Shown here piece after piece: positions 1-7,994 of a stretch of DNA of 64,000 bases. A program made the translations under genes and the position numbers. The stretch covers positions 3,100,001-3,164,000 of the forward strand of contig OZ244212.1 of the NCBI GenBank assembly GCA_965216695.1, given 5' to 3'. Source of the stretch: G965216695 sp965216695. GTDB lineage: Bacteria > Pseudomonadota > Gammaproteobacteria > Pseudomonadales > Azotimanducaceae. The notes beneath the pieces were generated by a model, which saw nothing but the letters and a program-made list of their open reading frames with translations, was not told where the DNA came from and did no database searches. Numbering within the stretch: the first letter of the stretch is position 1; the number at the start of each line of letters is the position of its first letter.

Positions 1-1
1 C

Positions 2-316
2 TGGATCGATCGAGCGCCCACGGTGGTGGTGGTGTCCGTTGCGGCAGACGCCGGCCCGCGCCGCCTGTTCGACGCGGGGCGCCACGCGCAAAACCTGATG
101 CTTGCGGCGCATGCGTTGGGACTCGCCAGTTGTCCGGTTACCGTCCACCACTACGACGTGGTGCGCGGGCTGCTGGGTGTACCGGAGTCTTTCGAACCGG
201 TCATGTTCGTAACACTCGGGTGGCCGTCCGACGCACCGGAACGCAATCCGGTTGCGGGCCCTCGGCTGTCGCTCGGCGACTACGCGGCTACGGGTCGCTG
301 GCCCGACGGCTGGTAA
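2..316 (+). CDS. nitroreductase family protein, C-terminal part
   Basis: The frame is open from the window edge and ends at TAA 314-316, so the N-terminus is missing. The visible roughly 104 residues carry the C-terminal nitroreductase fold pattern: a helix reading DAGRHAQNLMLAAHALGLAS, then LLGVPESFEPVMFVTLGWP and a short tail. In this FMN-dependent family that region packs at the dimer interface and flavin site and supports NAD(P)H-dependent reduction of nitro compounds, quinones or enones. The substrate cannot be read. The next gene begins only a few bases after the stop, so the two are probably co-transcribed with the CoA-transferase gene. The family call is secure; the specific activity is unknown. 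Confidence 0.85.
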   Translation, partial: WIDRAPTVVVVSVAADAGPRRLFDAGRHAQNLMLAAHALGLASCPVTVHHYDVVRGLLGVPESFEPVMFVTLGWPSDAPERNPVAGPRLSLGDYAATGRWPDGW

Positions 317-324
317 ACAAAAGC

Positions 325-1251
325 GTGCCTGTCACCTGGCCCAAACCCCTCGTTGCCGTGCGCGGTCCAATGCGCGACGACAAGGTGGAAGGTGCCGCGC
401 TTGGGATGGGCACGCACGGTCCGGAGACCGTCGGCCTGATCGCCGATGGGTATCTTCCAGTGGATCTCGTGACCGGTCTCACGCTGTACCTGCTGGCCAA
501 CCAACCGCGCCGAAAGTCGTCGAACGTTTCCATGCCCGGTGGATCCGGCGGCGTCGCGGGCGGGGTGTGGGTGCGCGAGCGTTTCTCGATTCACCAGCCG
601 TTGCGTCGCACCGACGCGTTCACCGTGTCGGGCGCGTCCGTTGGCCGCCACGTCCACAAGGGTCGGCGCTACGGCACAACCCGTAGCACCACCGTCAGCG
701 AAGACGGCACGCCGGTTGCGGTTAATCTGACGACTGGACTGTTGGCGTATCGCGTCGATGACGCTCTGGCAGATGGCGAAGAAGGTGTGGCACCGCAGGA
801 CCTAGTCGTGCCCGGTCCCAACAGGAGTGCCGCGCGCGCCAACCCCTGTATACCGGCCCTCCGGGCGCTGCAAACGGGTGGGCGCATGGGCGGTGAACCG
901 GTGGGTGTGTCACTGGCGATGATGCAGGCGCGGGATACGCGCCGCCCGGATAACCCGATCCACTCGGACCCGGAACTGGCACGCCAGGCCGGCTTGAGCC
1001 GGCCCATCGCAGGCGGCTCGCACGTGCTTGCGTTTGTGCTCGAACCCGTTTTGCAACACGTGGGACGCATGGCCCTGTTTCACGGTGCCGCCTTCGACAT
1101 CCGCTGGAAAGCACCGGTGCATTCAGACACGGTCATCACGCCCTTGGCGCGCGTCGTGCGGGTGGACGACTGCGCAGTGATCGAGTTGTCCGCGCATCTT
1201 GAAGACAACACGGTTGCGATGACCGGGGTCGTCACGGTTCCGTTGGCGTGA
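325..1251 (+). CDS. MaoC-like hot-dog fold dehydratase/thioesterase
   Basis: About 308 residues if translation starts at GTG 325, eight bases after the nitroreductase stop; ATG 370 is an alternative start. The C-terminal half has the MaoC/R-specific enoyl-CoA hydratase signature NPIHSDPELARQAGL followed by RPIAGGSHVLAF. The protein is long enough for two hot-dog units, the N-terminal one diverged. In canonical MaoC enzymes the catalytic Asp sits five residues before the His (D-x-N-P-x-H). Here that position is Pro and an Asp lies one residue later (Asp209, His213), so activity could be altered. It overlaps the following CoA-transferase gene by four bases, which implies coupled translation and a role in CoA-ester metabolism. 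A thioesterase role is possible. Confidence 0.75.
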   Translation: MPVTWPKPLVAVRGPMRDDKVEGAALGMGTHGPETVGLIADGYLPVDLVTGLTLYLLANQPRRKSSNVSMPGGSGGVAGGVWVRERFSIHQPLRRTDAFTVSGASVGRHVHKGRRYGTTRSTTVSEDGTPVAVNLTTGLLAYRVDDALADGEEGVAPQDLVVPGPNRSAARANPCIPALRALQTGGRMGGEPVGVSLAMMQARDTRRPDNPIHSDPELARQAGLSRPIAGGSHVLAFVLEPVLQHVGRMALFHGAAFDIRWKAPVHSDTVITPLARVVRVDDCAVIELSAHLEDNTVAMTGVVTVPLA

Positions 1252-3686
1252 GCGCCAGTCTCAACGGCATCCGCGTAGTCGAATACGCAGATCGCAGCGC
1301 GGTGCTGGCGGGACGGATTCTCGCTGATCTGGGCGCAGAGGTCGTTTTGATCGAGCCTCCTGCGGGTTCACCGGCACGGCATGAAGGGCCGTTTCTCGGC
1401 GGTACACCGGGATTGGAGCGCAGCTATGCGCATCTGTACTTCAATACCAACAAGCGCTCGGTGGTCCTCGATCTGGACGATTCGGCGGATCGCGACGGCT
1501 TTGTAGATCTGGTCCGTACTGCGGATGTGTTGCTCGAGACGCCCGGACCCGATTGGTTTGACGCCCGCGGCCTGGGTCCCGATAGGTTGCGCGCCGAGAA
1601 TCGGCGCTTGATTCACTGTTCGGTAACGCCGTTCGGTATCGAGTCCCCATGGAAACACTATCGCGCCAACGATCTGGTTGCCGGTGCGGCCGGCGGCTTG
1701 ATCCAGGTATCGGGATCGCCACGTGGAACGCCTGTGCAGGGTGCCGCCAAACCGTCGTACACGATGTCGGGTTTAGCTGCCGCTTCGGCAATTCTCGTGG
1801 CGTTGCATCAGCGCGATCGGGCGCAGACTTCCGGCGGAAACGGAGTACATATCGACCTGTCGCTGCAGCGCGCGACGGCGCTTGCCGTGATGCAGACAGC
1901 CAACCCGAGTCAGTGGCAATGGTACCGCCGCATCCCCCGGCGCCCGGGGTTGTCTGCGGCGCTCGAATGCCGGGACGGAAAGTTTGTTGGTCTGCTGGTG
2001 CGACCGGACCGGTTTCCGTCGTTTCTTGCCTGGGCCGACGAGGTCGGCATAGATCACGACATGACGGTGGAGGACTGGCGCTGGGCTCGGCTGGATGCGC
2101 CGCGCCAGAACAATCCGGTGTCGGAGACAACGCTGGCGTTGGCGCGCGCCCTTACGCGGGACGAGTTCGTCGCCGGCGCGCTGCAAGCGGACATCGTTTG
2201 CCTGCCGGTGCTGGATTTCCCGGATCTCGAGCGTGAAGAACAGTTTCGCGTGAACGATGCGTTCCTGACGGTGCCTCACCCGGAACTGGGTGTCGAACTC
2301 GGCTTCGTGCGTTCGCCGGTCGATGCGATGGCCGACGGCGTATCGCTGCGGCGCGCACCACTGCTCGGCGAAGACCAGCAACTGGTTGCAGAACGCGCCG
2401 CTCGCAGCCGGCCCCGGTCGGGTGATCCGGGCAGTCCACAGGATGGCCCGGGCGCGGCGGATCCGGCGCAGGCGCTGTCGGGTTTGCGCGTCGTGGACTT
2501 TGGCTGGGTGCTGGCCGCGCCAATCGGAACCCGCCTGCTCGCAAGTTTCGGGGCGGAAGTCATTCGAATCGAGTCCGCGTCCAAACCGGATTCCATGCGC
2601 AGTCAGCCAGGTCCGGACGGAAAGCCGGACCCTGACCTCGGCGGGTTGTTCAATGCTGTGAACGCCGGCAAGAAGAGCTTGGCGGTGGATCTGAAGAAAC
2701 CGGCTGGACTCGCGCTGGTGAAGGCGCTGATTGCGGTGTCGGACGTGGTGGTCAACAACTTCCGTCCCGGCGCGCTCGAACGGATGGGGCTTGGTTTCGA
2801 TGTTCTGCGGGACCTAAAGCAAGACATCATTCTGCTCAACCTGCCGGGCGCGCATCGCCGAGGGCCGTGGGCCGCACGCGCCAGTATGGGCAACATTCTG
2901 ATGGCCGCGTCGGGGTTCAACACGCTCACGGGTTTCGATGGCGAGCGTCCGCGGGGTATCGGAATTGCGTATCCGGACTTCACGTCGCCGCACCTGCTGG
3001 TGAGTACCGTCCTCGCGGCGGTACGCGCGCGTGCGGAGACGGGACTTGGCCAGGAACTGCACCTCACGCAGTTGTCGGGGATGCTTTCGTTGTTGGGCGC
3101 GGAGTGGATGCAGTTCCAGGACACGGGTCGGCAGCCGGCCCGTAATGCCAATCGCGATGACAACTATTGTCCCCACGGCATTTATCCGGCGCGGGCCGAA
3201 CAGGATCCAGCCGTAGACTGTTGGATTGCGCTTGCGGTGCGCAACGACGCTCAGTGGCGGCGGCTGTGCGGGGTGATGGCGCGCAACGATCTGGCGGCAG
3301 ATCCGCGCTTTGTGACGCATGCGGATCGCAAACGTAACGAAGACGCAGTGGACGAACTGGTTGCCGACTGGACGCGTGATCAGGACAAGTGGCTGTTAAC
3401 GGCTCAGTTGCAGGCCGCCGGAATTGCCGCCGCTCCTGTCGAACACTTGCGGGATATGATGGATGTTGATCCCCAATTGTCGCGACACTATCAGCAGGTG
3501 ACCCAACCGGTGGCGCCAGATGTATCGATTCCCATCGACCGGGAAGCCGCGGAATGGGTCGGCGCGCGTCTCGACCTCGAACGGGCGCCAATGCTCGGCG
3601 AACACAACGGCTATGTGGTGCAGGACATTCTCGGATATTCGGATGATGCGTTCGCGAAGCTGATCGCCGACGACGTGCTCAACTAG
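1248..3686 (+). CDS. tandem CaiB/BaiF family CoA-transferase (two fused class III domains)
   Basis: An 812-residue protein starting at GTG 1248 inside the stop of the upstream gene. Two class III CoA-transferase domains are visible: residues about 5-375 (GIRVVEYADRS, LADLGAEVVLIEPPAG) and about 405-812 (GLRVVDFGWVLAAPIGTRLL, FGAEVIRIES). They are joined by a Pro/Gly/Asp-rich linker. Family members are usually about 400 residues and act as interlocked dimers that move CoA between acyl groups through an Asp-bound intermediate. The second domain keeps the Asp (Asp577 in YPDFTSP). In the first the equivalent position is Tyr171 in PSYTMSGLAA, so only one half looks catalytic. Fused two-domain members are known from genomes, but substrates are mostly undefined. 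Context points to acyl-CoA or steroid-like catabolism. Confidence 0.88.
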   Translation: MSASLNGIRVVEYADRSAVLAGRILADLGAEVVLIEPPAGSPARHEGPFLGGTPGLERSYAHLYFNTNKRSVVLDLDDSADRDGFVDLVRTADVLLETPGPDWFDARGLGPDRLRAENRRLIHCSVTPFGIESPWKHYRANDLVAGAAGGLIQVSGSPRGTPVQGAAKPSYTMSGLAAASAILVALHQRDRAQTSGGNGVHIDLSLQRATALAVMQTANPSQWQWYRRIPRRPGLSAALECRDGKFVGLLVRPDRFPSFLAWADEVGIDHDMTVEDWRWARLDAPRQNNPVSETTLALARALTRDEFVAGALQADIVCLPVLDFPDLEREEQFRVNDAFLTVPHPELGVELGFVRSPVDAMADGVSLRRAPLLGEDQQLVAERAARSRPRSGDPGSPQDGPGAADPAQALSGLRVVDFGWVLAAPIGTRLLASFGAEVIRIESASKPDSMRSQPGPDGKPDPDLGGLFNAVNAGKKSLAVDLKKPAGLALVKALIAVSDVVVNNFRPGALERMGLGFDVLRDLKQDIILLNLPGAHRRGPWAARASMGNILMAASGFNTLTGFDGERPRGIGIAYPDFTSPHLLVSTVLAAVRARAETGLGQELHLTQLSGMLSLLGAEWMQFQDTGRQPARNANRDDNYCPHGIYPARAEQDPAVDCWIALAVRNDAQWRRLCGVMARNDLAADPRFVTHADRKRNEDAVDELVADWTRDQDKWLLTAQLQAAGIAAAPVEHLRDMMDVDPQLSRHYQQVTQPVAPDVSIPIDREAAEWVGARLDLERAPMLGEHNGYVVQDILGYSDDAFAKLIADDVLN

Positions 3687-3690
3687 GACA

Positions 3691-4314
3691 CTAGTCCCCG
3701 ATGGATTGCGCCAGGCGTTCGAGCTGCGCCCGCGCGCCCTCGACGGCATCGGCTTGTGCATCTGGACCGGCCATTGTTCGTTGCACGAGTACTTCGTTGA
3801 CCGGTGACAGGCCCACCAGCGTGAACCAACCTTTCAGATACGTCGACTGAAAGTCGAACGGATCGGGTTCGCCGTTTTTCGGGCTGTAGTCGCCGCCGCG
3901 GGCGTAGATAACCGTCACATCGCCCGAAGCGAGTCCCCGCATGCCTTTGTCGTCGGCGGCAAACGTCAGACCGGGGTGTGTGATCAGGTCAATGTACTGC
4001 TTCATCGTGTACGGCACGCTGAAGTTCCACATGGGTACCGCAATCAGATAGTGATCGGCAGCCAGGAAGGTGTCGACGAACTGTGTGACGGTCTTCCATT
4101 CGGACGCTTCTTCCGCGTTCAGTTCCTGGCCCATCATGAATTTGGACTTGGCGCTGCATACGTTGGCAGTTACATCCGGCATCGGTAGCGTGCTCAGATC
4201 GAGGTGGGTCACGTCGATAGCGTCGGGAAGCGTATCGATGAAAATCCGGGCGGCCTGAATCGACGCGGAATCGTCGCCCCGCGGCGACGCGCTGATGTAG
4301 AGAAGTTTGCTCAT
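3691..4314 (-). CDS. azoR: FMN-dependent NADH-azoreductase
   Basis: A 207-residue flavodoxin-fold protein, the usual AzoR length. It begins MSKLLYISASPRG, where the SASPR loop binds FMN phosphate. It also has the conserved MWNFSVPYTMKQYID segment, which stacks on the flavin and forms part of the dimer interface, and an ARGGDYS loop. The family reduces azo bonds and, more physiologically, quinones with two electrons from NADH in the cytoplasm. Its stop lies four bases from the converging CoA-transferase stop. It is last in a minus-strand group after the thiolase, with a 54-base gap, so it may be read through from the P450/thiolase operon or have its own promoter. Confidence 0.92.
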   Translation of the reverse strand: MSKLLYISASPRGDDSASIQAARIFIDTLPDAIDVTHLDLSTLPMPDVTANVCSAKSKFMMGQELNAEEASEWKTVTQFVDTFLAADHYLIAVPMWNFSVPYTMKQYIDLITHPGLTFAADDKGMRGLASGDVTVIYARGGDYSPKNGEPDPFDFQSTYLKGWFTLVGLSPVNEVLVQRTMAGPDAQADAVEGARAQLERLAQSIGD

Positions 4315-4368
4315 GACGTCGCGTTCCTGGTTGATGTCATCTGGGTATTAGTAGTGTATGCAGGAGGA

Positions 4369-5580
4369 TTACTCGTCGGCTACCAGCACCAGCGTGCCGG
4401 TGGTGGAGAGGCTGCCGCCGGTGCCATTGACGACGCACGTGCGCGCGCTCGTCTGTTTACCCGGATCGCCATGCACGCCGTCTTCCGCGGTGTGGGACAA
4501 CTGTCGGTACGCTTCGATCAGCAACGGCATTCCGTACATCCCGCTGTGATTGAACGACAGACCGCCGCCGTTGGTGTTGATCGGCAAGCGGCCGCCGGGC
4601 GCTGCGTCGCCGTTCTTCCAGAGGTTGAAGCCCTCACCTCGTGGCGCGAGGCCGAGCATCTCGACGGTGATTCCGGCGGTGATCGTGAACGAGTCGTAGA
4701 CCTGCGCCATTTCCATGTCGGCCGGGCCAAGACCCGCCATCGAGTATGCCGCATCGGCGGAGTGCCGCGCCGACGTGGCGGTGAAGTCTTCCATTTCCAG
4801 CAGATTGAAGTGACCCATGCTTTCACCGGCGCCAGCGATCCACACCGGCGGTGTTTTCAGGCTGGCGGCGACTTTCGGGCTTGCGACGAGAACTGCACCG
4901 CCGTGATCCGTAACCATGCAGCAATGCAGAATGGTCAGCGGCCACGCGATCATGCGCGACTCCTCCACCTGCTGCACCGTGATCGGTCCGCCGAACGGGT
5001 GCTTCTCCTTGGAGTACATCGCCGCGCGCGGGTTCAGCGTGGCCCAGTCGCGGCTGACCTTTGCGATGTGCGCAAAATCTTCCGTCGTCGCGCCGTAGCG
5101 ATGTAGGTAACGCGTCATCGCGTGCGCGTAACCCGCGGGTGCACCGGCAATGCCGTATGCCACCGACATTTCGTGGCCGGGCGATGCGTTGCCCGCGCCG
5201 CGCGCGTAGTTGCCGCCGGATCCGCCGGCGAGTTGGCGAGCGGAGTGGCCGTTCTCGCCATGGCTGATCAGCGCGGTGTCGATTATTCCCGCATGAATGG
5301 CCGCCAATGCGTGGTGCACGTGCATTTCAAACGAACAGCCGCCCACGGACGTGGTGTCGATGTACTTTGGCCGCAATCCCAGGTGCTCGCAGAGTTCGGT
5401 GGACCAGCCGGCGGAAAACACGCCCTCGATGCGGGAGATGGGCAGACCTGTCTGTCGGCTCAGGTTGCGGATCGCCTGGATGTGCAGTTCGAGCGATGTG
5501 ACCGGTTCTTGGAGGAATCCGATCGCGTCGGCTTCGGCGGCGCCGACGATCGCAGCGGCGCAGGAAACGGTACCAGGCAT
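4369..5580 (-). CDS. thiolase-fold protein of the lipid-transfer (SCP-x/Ltp-like) group
   Basis: 403 residues. The start is placed at ATG 5580, which overlaps the stop of the upstream OB-fold gene (TGATG); an in-frame extension upstream would run through that gene. Thiolase-superfamily landmarks are SVGGCSFEMHVHHA (Cys82), FTITAGITVEMLGL, the active-site loop NTNGGGLSFNHSGMYG and a terminal CVVNGTGG. In classical thiolases the nucleophilic Cys is in a CxSG context. Here the aligned motif is GCSF, so the Cys appears shifted by one, as in non-classical Ltp-like members. Such proteins work with DUF35 partners: the mycobacterial Ltp2-ChsH2 pair is a retro-aldolase in sterol side-chain removal. 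I infer a CoA-ester C-C bond enzyme of thiolase or retro-aldolase type. Confidence 0.85.
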   Translation of the reverse strand: MPGTVSCAAAIVGAAEADAIGFLQEPVTSLELHIQAIRNLSRQTGLPISRIEGVFSAGWSTELCEHLGLRPKYIDTTSVGGCSFEMHVHHALAAIHAGIIDTALISHGENGHSARQLAGGSGGNYARGAGNASPGHEMSVAYGIAGAPAGYAHAMTRYLHRYGATTEDFAHIAKVSRDWATLNPRAAMYSKEKHPFGGPITVQQVEESRMIAWPLTILHCCMVTDHGGAVLVASPKVAASLKTPPVWIAGAGESMGHFNLLEMEDFTATSARHSADAAYSMAGLGPADMEMAQVYDSFTITAGITVEMLGLAPRGEGFNLWKNGDAAPGGRLPINTNGGGLSFNHSGMYGMPLLIEAYRQLSHTAEDGVHGDPGKQTSARTCVVNGTGGSLSTTGTLVLVADE

Positions 5581-5999
5581 CAATCGTCCTCCACTACGCG
5601 CCAGAAAGGCAGATGTACATCGTCGCTTGCGGGTTCGAATTCGACTCGCACGGGTGCGCCGATACGAATGGTTTCCGGTGCGTCGGGATCCACCCCGCGC
5701 AGCACCGTCTGCATCCGATCCCCTTCCTTCAGGTCGATGAACGCGGTCACATAGGGCGCCTCCTTCGCCCACGGTCCGAAGGCGAGGTGCTGTACCGCGT
5801 AGGTGTAGATCGTCCCCTCGCCGCTGGCCTCTATCCATTCCAGATTGTCGGAGTGACAGAAGGGGCACAGCAGGCGCGGATACCAGTGCACGCGGCTGCA
5901 GTCACCGCAACGCGGCAGCATCAGCTTGCCCTGTTTGGTTCCTTCCCAGAATGGCCGGGTGCGTGTACCCGGTGTAGGAATCGGCAGTTCGTAACTCAT
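5580..5999 (-). CDS. DUF35 OB-fold/zinc-ribbon acyl-CoA-binding protein
   Basis: 139 residues from ATG 5999 (MSYELPIPTPG). A further in-frame start at 6035 would add 12 residues not typical of the family. The N-terminal rubredoxin-like zinc ribbon is CGDCSRVHWYPRLLCPFC (two CxxC pairs), followed by an OB-fold beta-barrel (GTIYTYAVQHLAFGPW, PYVTAFIDLKEGDRMQTVL). DUF35 proteins partner thiolase-fold enzymes or MaoC proteins and bring in the acyl-CoA. The overlap of its stop with the thiolase start strongly suggests a stoichiometric two-protein complex. It lies 120 bases downstream of the P450 and probably shares its transcript. Confidence 0.9.
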   Translation of the reverse strand: MSYELPIPTPGTRTRPFWEGTKQGKLMLPRCGDCSRVHWYPRLLCPFCHSDNLEWIEASGEGTIYTYAVQHLAFGPWAKEAPYVTAFIDLKEGDRMQTVLRGVDPDAPETIRIGAPVRVEFEPASDDVHLPFWRVVEDD

Positions 6000-6119
6000 G
6001 TGGCCCCCCAACGCGTCAACCCGTGATGAAATCACGTTTGGCTCCGCGTAGCCATGCCCGCAGCCGCCGGGTGTCGATATCAGATGACTGTGCGCGTGCC
6101 TGGCCCTGGGCCAGACGAT

Positions 6120-7355
6120 CTATACCCGTACGTCCAGTCTCGTGACGCCGCGGGTGGCGAACGTGGGCAGGTAGGAGAGCGGTTCGTTGTCAGTTCGGGT
6201 GATGTGCTCGAACCGCTCGAAGAGCGCTTCGAACGCAATCCGGGCCTCGGCCCGAGCCAGGCCGAGACCGACGCAAAGGTGCGGGCCGTAGCCGAATGCC
6301 ACATGTTCTTTCAGATTGTCCCGGTCCAGATCGAAGCGTTCAGGCTCGGGGAATACATCCGGGTCGCGGCATGCCGAACCCCAGCCCAGCATCACCTGCG
6401 CGCCCGCCGGTATGGTCGTGGCGCCAAGCGTGAAGTCGTCAGTCATCACGCGGTAGAGGCATTGCACCGGCGCGTCGTGGCGCAGCACTTCTTCCAGAAA
6501 GGTCCCGATGTCGGAGCGCCGGGCGCGCAACCGTACCTCGATGTCGGGTTGCTCCAGCAGGCGCACCATTCCGTTGCCGATCAGGTTGGTCGTGGTTTCG
6601 TTTCCCGCCAGCAGCAGCGTGGACACGATGGGCAGAATTTCCGCGTTGCGAAGGCGCTGACCATCGACTTCTGCAGTTGCAAGGCGGCTGATGAGGTCGT
6701 TTTCGGGTTGTTCTCGGCGACGATCGATGATCGTGCTGAAATACCGGGTCGCATCCACCCAGGATTGGGCCACCTGGCGGCGGCGTGCATGATCCAGCAC
6801 GTCGAGATTGCCGGCCAGAATGTCGTCGGACCAGGCTTTGAATTGATCCCGATCGCTGCGCGGGACGCCCAACGCGTCGGCAATCACCAGCAAAGGGATC
6901 TGCACGGCGTAGTCGGCAATCAGGTCGAAGTTTGCCCCGTTGCGGACCGGCTCGAGCAGTTCGTCCGCGATCGCGCGAATGCCTTCGCTCTGCGCGTCGA
7001 CCCAGCGGCGGGTAAACGCCACGTTCACGAGCTTGCGGTGCTGGCTGTGCACCGGCGGATCCGTCGTCCAGAGCGCGTTCACCACTTCAGGTCCGGTGTC
7101 GAATATGGCCTGCACATCCGCCTGCAGCGGTTCCGGGTTGACACCGGTTGGCAGCGGACCCGCGTCGCCGAAATAGCTGTTGGAAAATACCGTTGTGTTG
7201 CGTGCGCAGGCCTGCACGTCGGCCATGCGGCCGATCCAGTAACCCACCCCTTCAACCTCGACGGCGCGGGCGTTATCGGCGTGCAGCGCGGCGTAGAAAG
7301 GATAGGGATCAGCCATTATGGCCGGGTCGGTCAATTGATAGTCAGCTACAGGCAT
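6120..7355 (-). CDS. cytochrome P450
   Basis: 411 residues, the usual size for soluble bacterial P450s, with no membrane anchor. The haem-binding loop is FGYGPHLCVGLGLARAE with the axial ligand Cys361. The I-helix oxygen-activation motif is LLAGNETTTNLIG, and the K-helix ExxR lies in FLEEVLRHD. The order matches CYP families acting on terpenoids, steroids or fatty acids, but the substrate cannot be assigned from sequence. A separate ferredoxin and reductase are required and none is encoded in the window. It is the first gene of a minus-strand set with DUF35 and thiolase genes. The 126-base region upstream is shared with the divergent 7482 gene and must hold both promoters. Confidence 0.95.
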   Translation of the reverse strand: MPVADYQLTDPAIMADPYPFYAALHADNARAVEVEGVGYWIGRMADVQACARNTTVFSNSYFGDAGPLPTGVNPEPLQADVQAIFDTGPEVVNALWTTDPPVHSQHRKLVNVAFTRRWVDAQSEGIRAIADELLEPVRNGANFDLIADYAVQIPLLVIADALGVPRSDRDQFKAWSDDILAGNLDVLDHARRRQVAQSWVDATRYFSTIIDRRREQPENDLISRLATAEVDGQRLRNAEILPIVSTLLLAGNETTTNLIGNGMVRLLEQPDIEVRLRARRSDIGTFLEEVLRHDAPVQCLYRVMTDDFTLGATTIPAGAQVMLGWGSACRDPDVFPEPERFDLDRDNLKEHVAFGYGPHLCVGLGLARAEARIAFEALFERFEHITRTDNEPLSYLPTFATRGVTRLDVRV

Positions 7356-7481
7356 GGGAGGGTCCGGTCATCGTGGTGCGTCGTTGCATTTTTCATTAAA
7401 GCAGAAGCGTCCACGGCAATTCATCTCATGCTACGTTTAGCGTTGCAACGCGATTGCCACATTTCTACCGGAGAGGACACT

Positions 7482-7916
7482 ATGGCGGAATACATACCAC
7501 CCACGCTGGATTGGGTTCGGCAGCAGGTGGAGGCCTACGAGGGTAGCGGCGGAACGGAGGGCACGACGCTCCTCGATACAGGATTGCCCTGCATCATCGT
7601 TACTCACACGGGCAACAAGACGGGCGCGATCCGCAAAATTCCACTAATGCGTGTAAAAGTGGACGACGCTTACGTTCTCGTGGGTTCGATGGGCGGTGCG
7701 CCGAAGAATCCCGTCTGGGTTTACAACCTGCGCGCCAATCCGAACGTGGAGATCCGTGACCGCACCGAGGTCATGCCGATGACCGTTCGCGAAGTGACGG
7801 ATGCAGACGAACGCGCGCGCCTCTGGCAGGCGAGCGTGGAAGCGTTCCCGAACTATGACGAGTACCAGGCGAAAACGCAGCGCGTGATTCCGGTGTTTGT
7901 CGCGGAACCGGCTTAA
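7482..7916 (+). CDS. deazaflavin-type nitroreductase (Ddn/DUF385) family protein
   Basis: 144 residues from ATG 7482, preceded by GAGAGG at a suitable distance; much longer in-frame upstream extensions lie antisense to the P450 and are not real. The split-barrel flavin-fold pattern is clear: PCIIVTHTGNKTGAIRKIPLM, then DDAYVLVGSMGGAPKNPVW and NLRANPNVEIRDR. In actinobacteria the family uses coenzyme F420 (Ddn, steroid and quinone reductases); proteobacterial members may use F420 or another flavin. No F420 biosynthesis gene is in the window, so the cofactor is open. Placement next to a P450 and thiolase block suggests reduction of an enone or quinone-like intermediate. Confidence 0.9.
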   Translation: MAEYIPPTLDWVRQQVEAYEGSGGTEGTTLLDTGLPCIIVTHTGNKTGAIRKIPLMRVKVDDAYVLVGSMGGAPKNPVWVYNLRANPNVEIRDRTEVMPMTVREVTDADERARLWQASVEAFPNYDEYQAKTQRVIPVFVAEPA

Positions 7917-7994
7917 CCCCGCTGGTCTAACCTGGAACCTGGGGTCAGAGCAAAGGGACAGATCAACCGACATCCTCGTCGGCCAGCGCAATTG

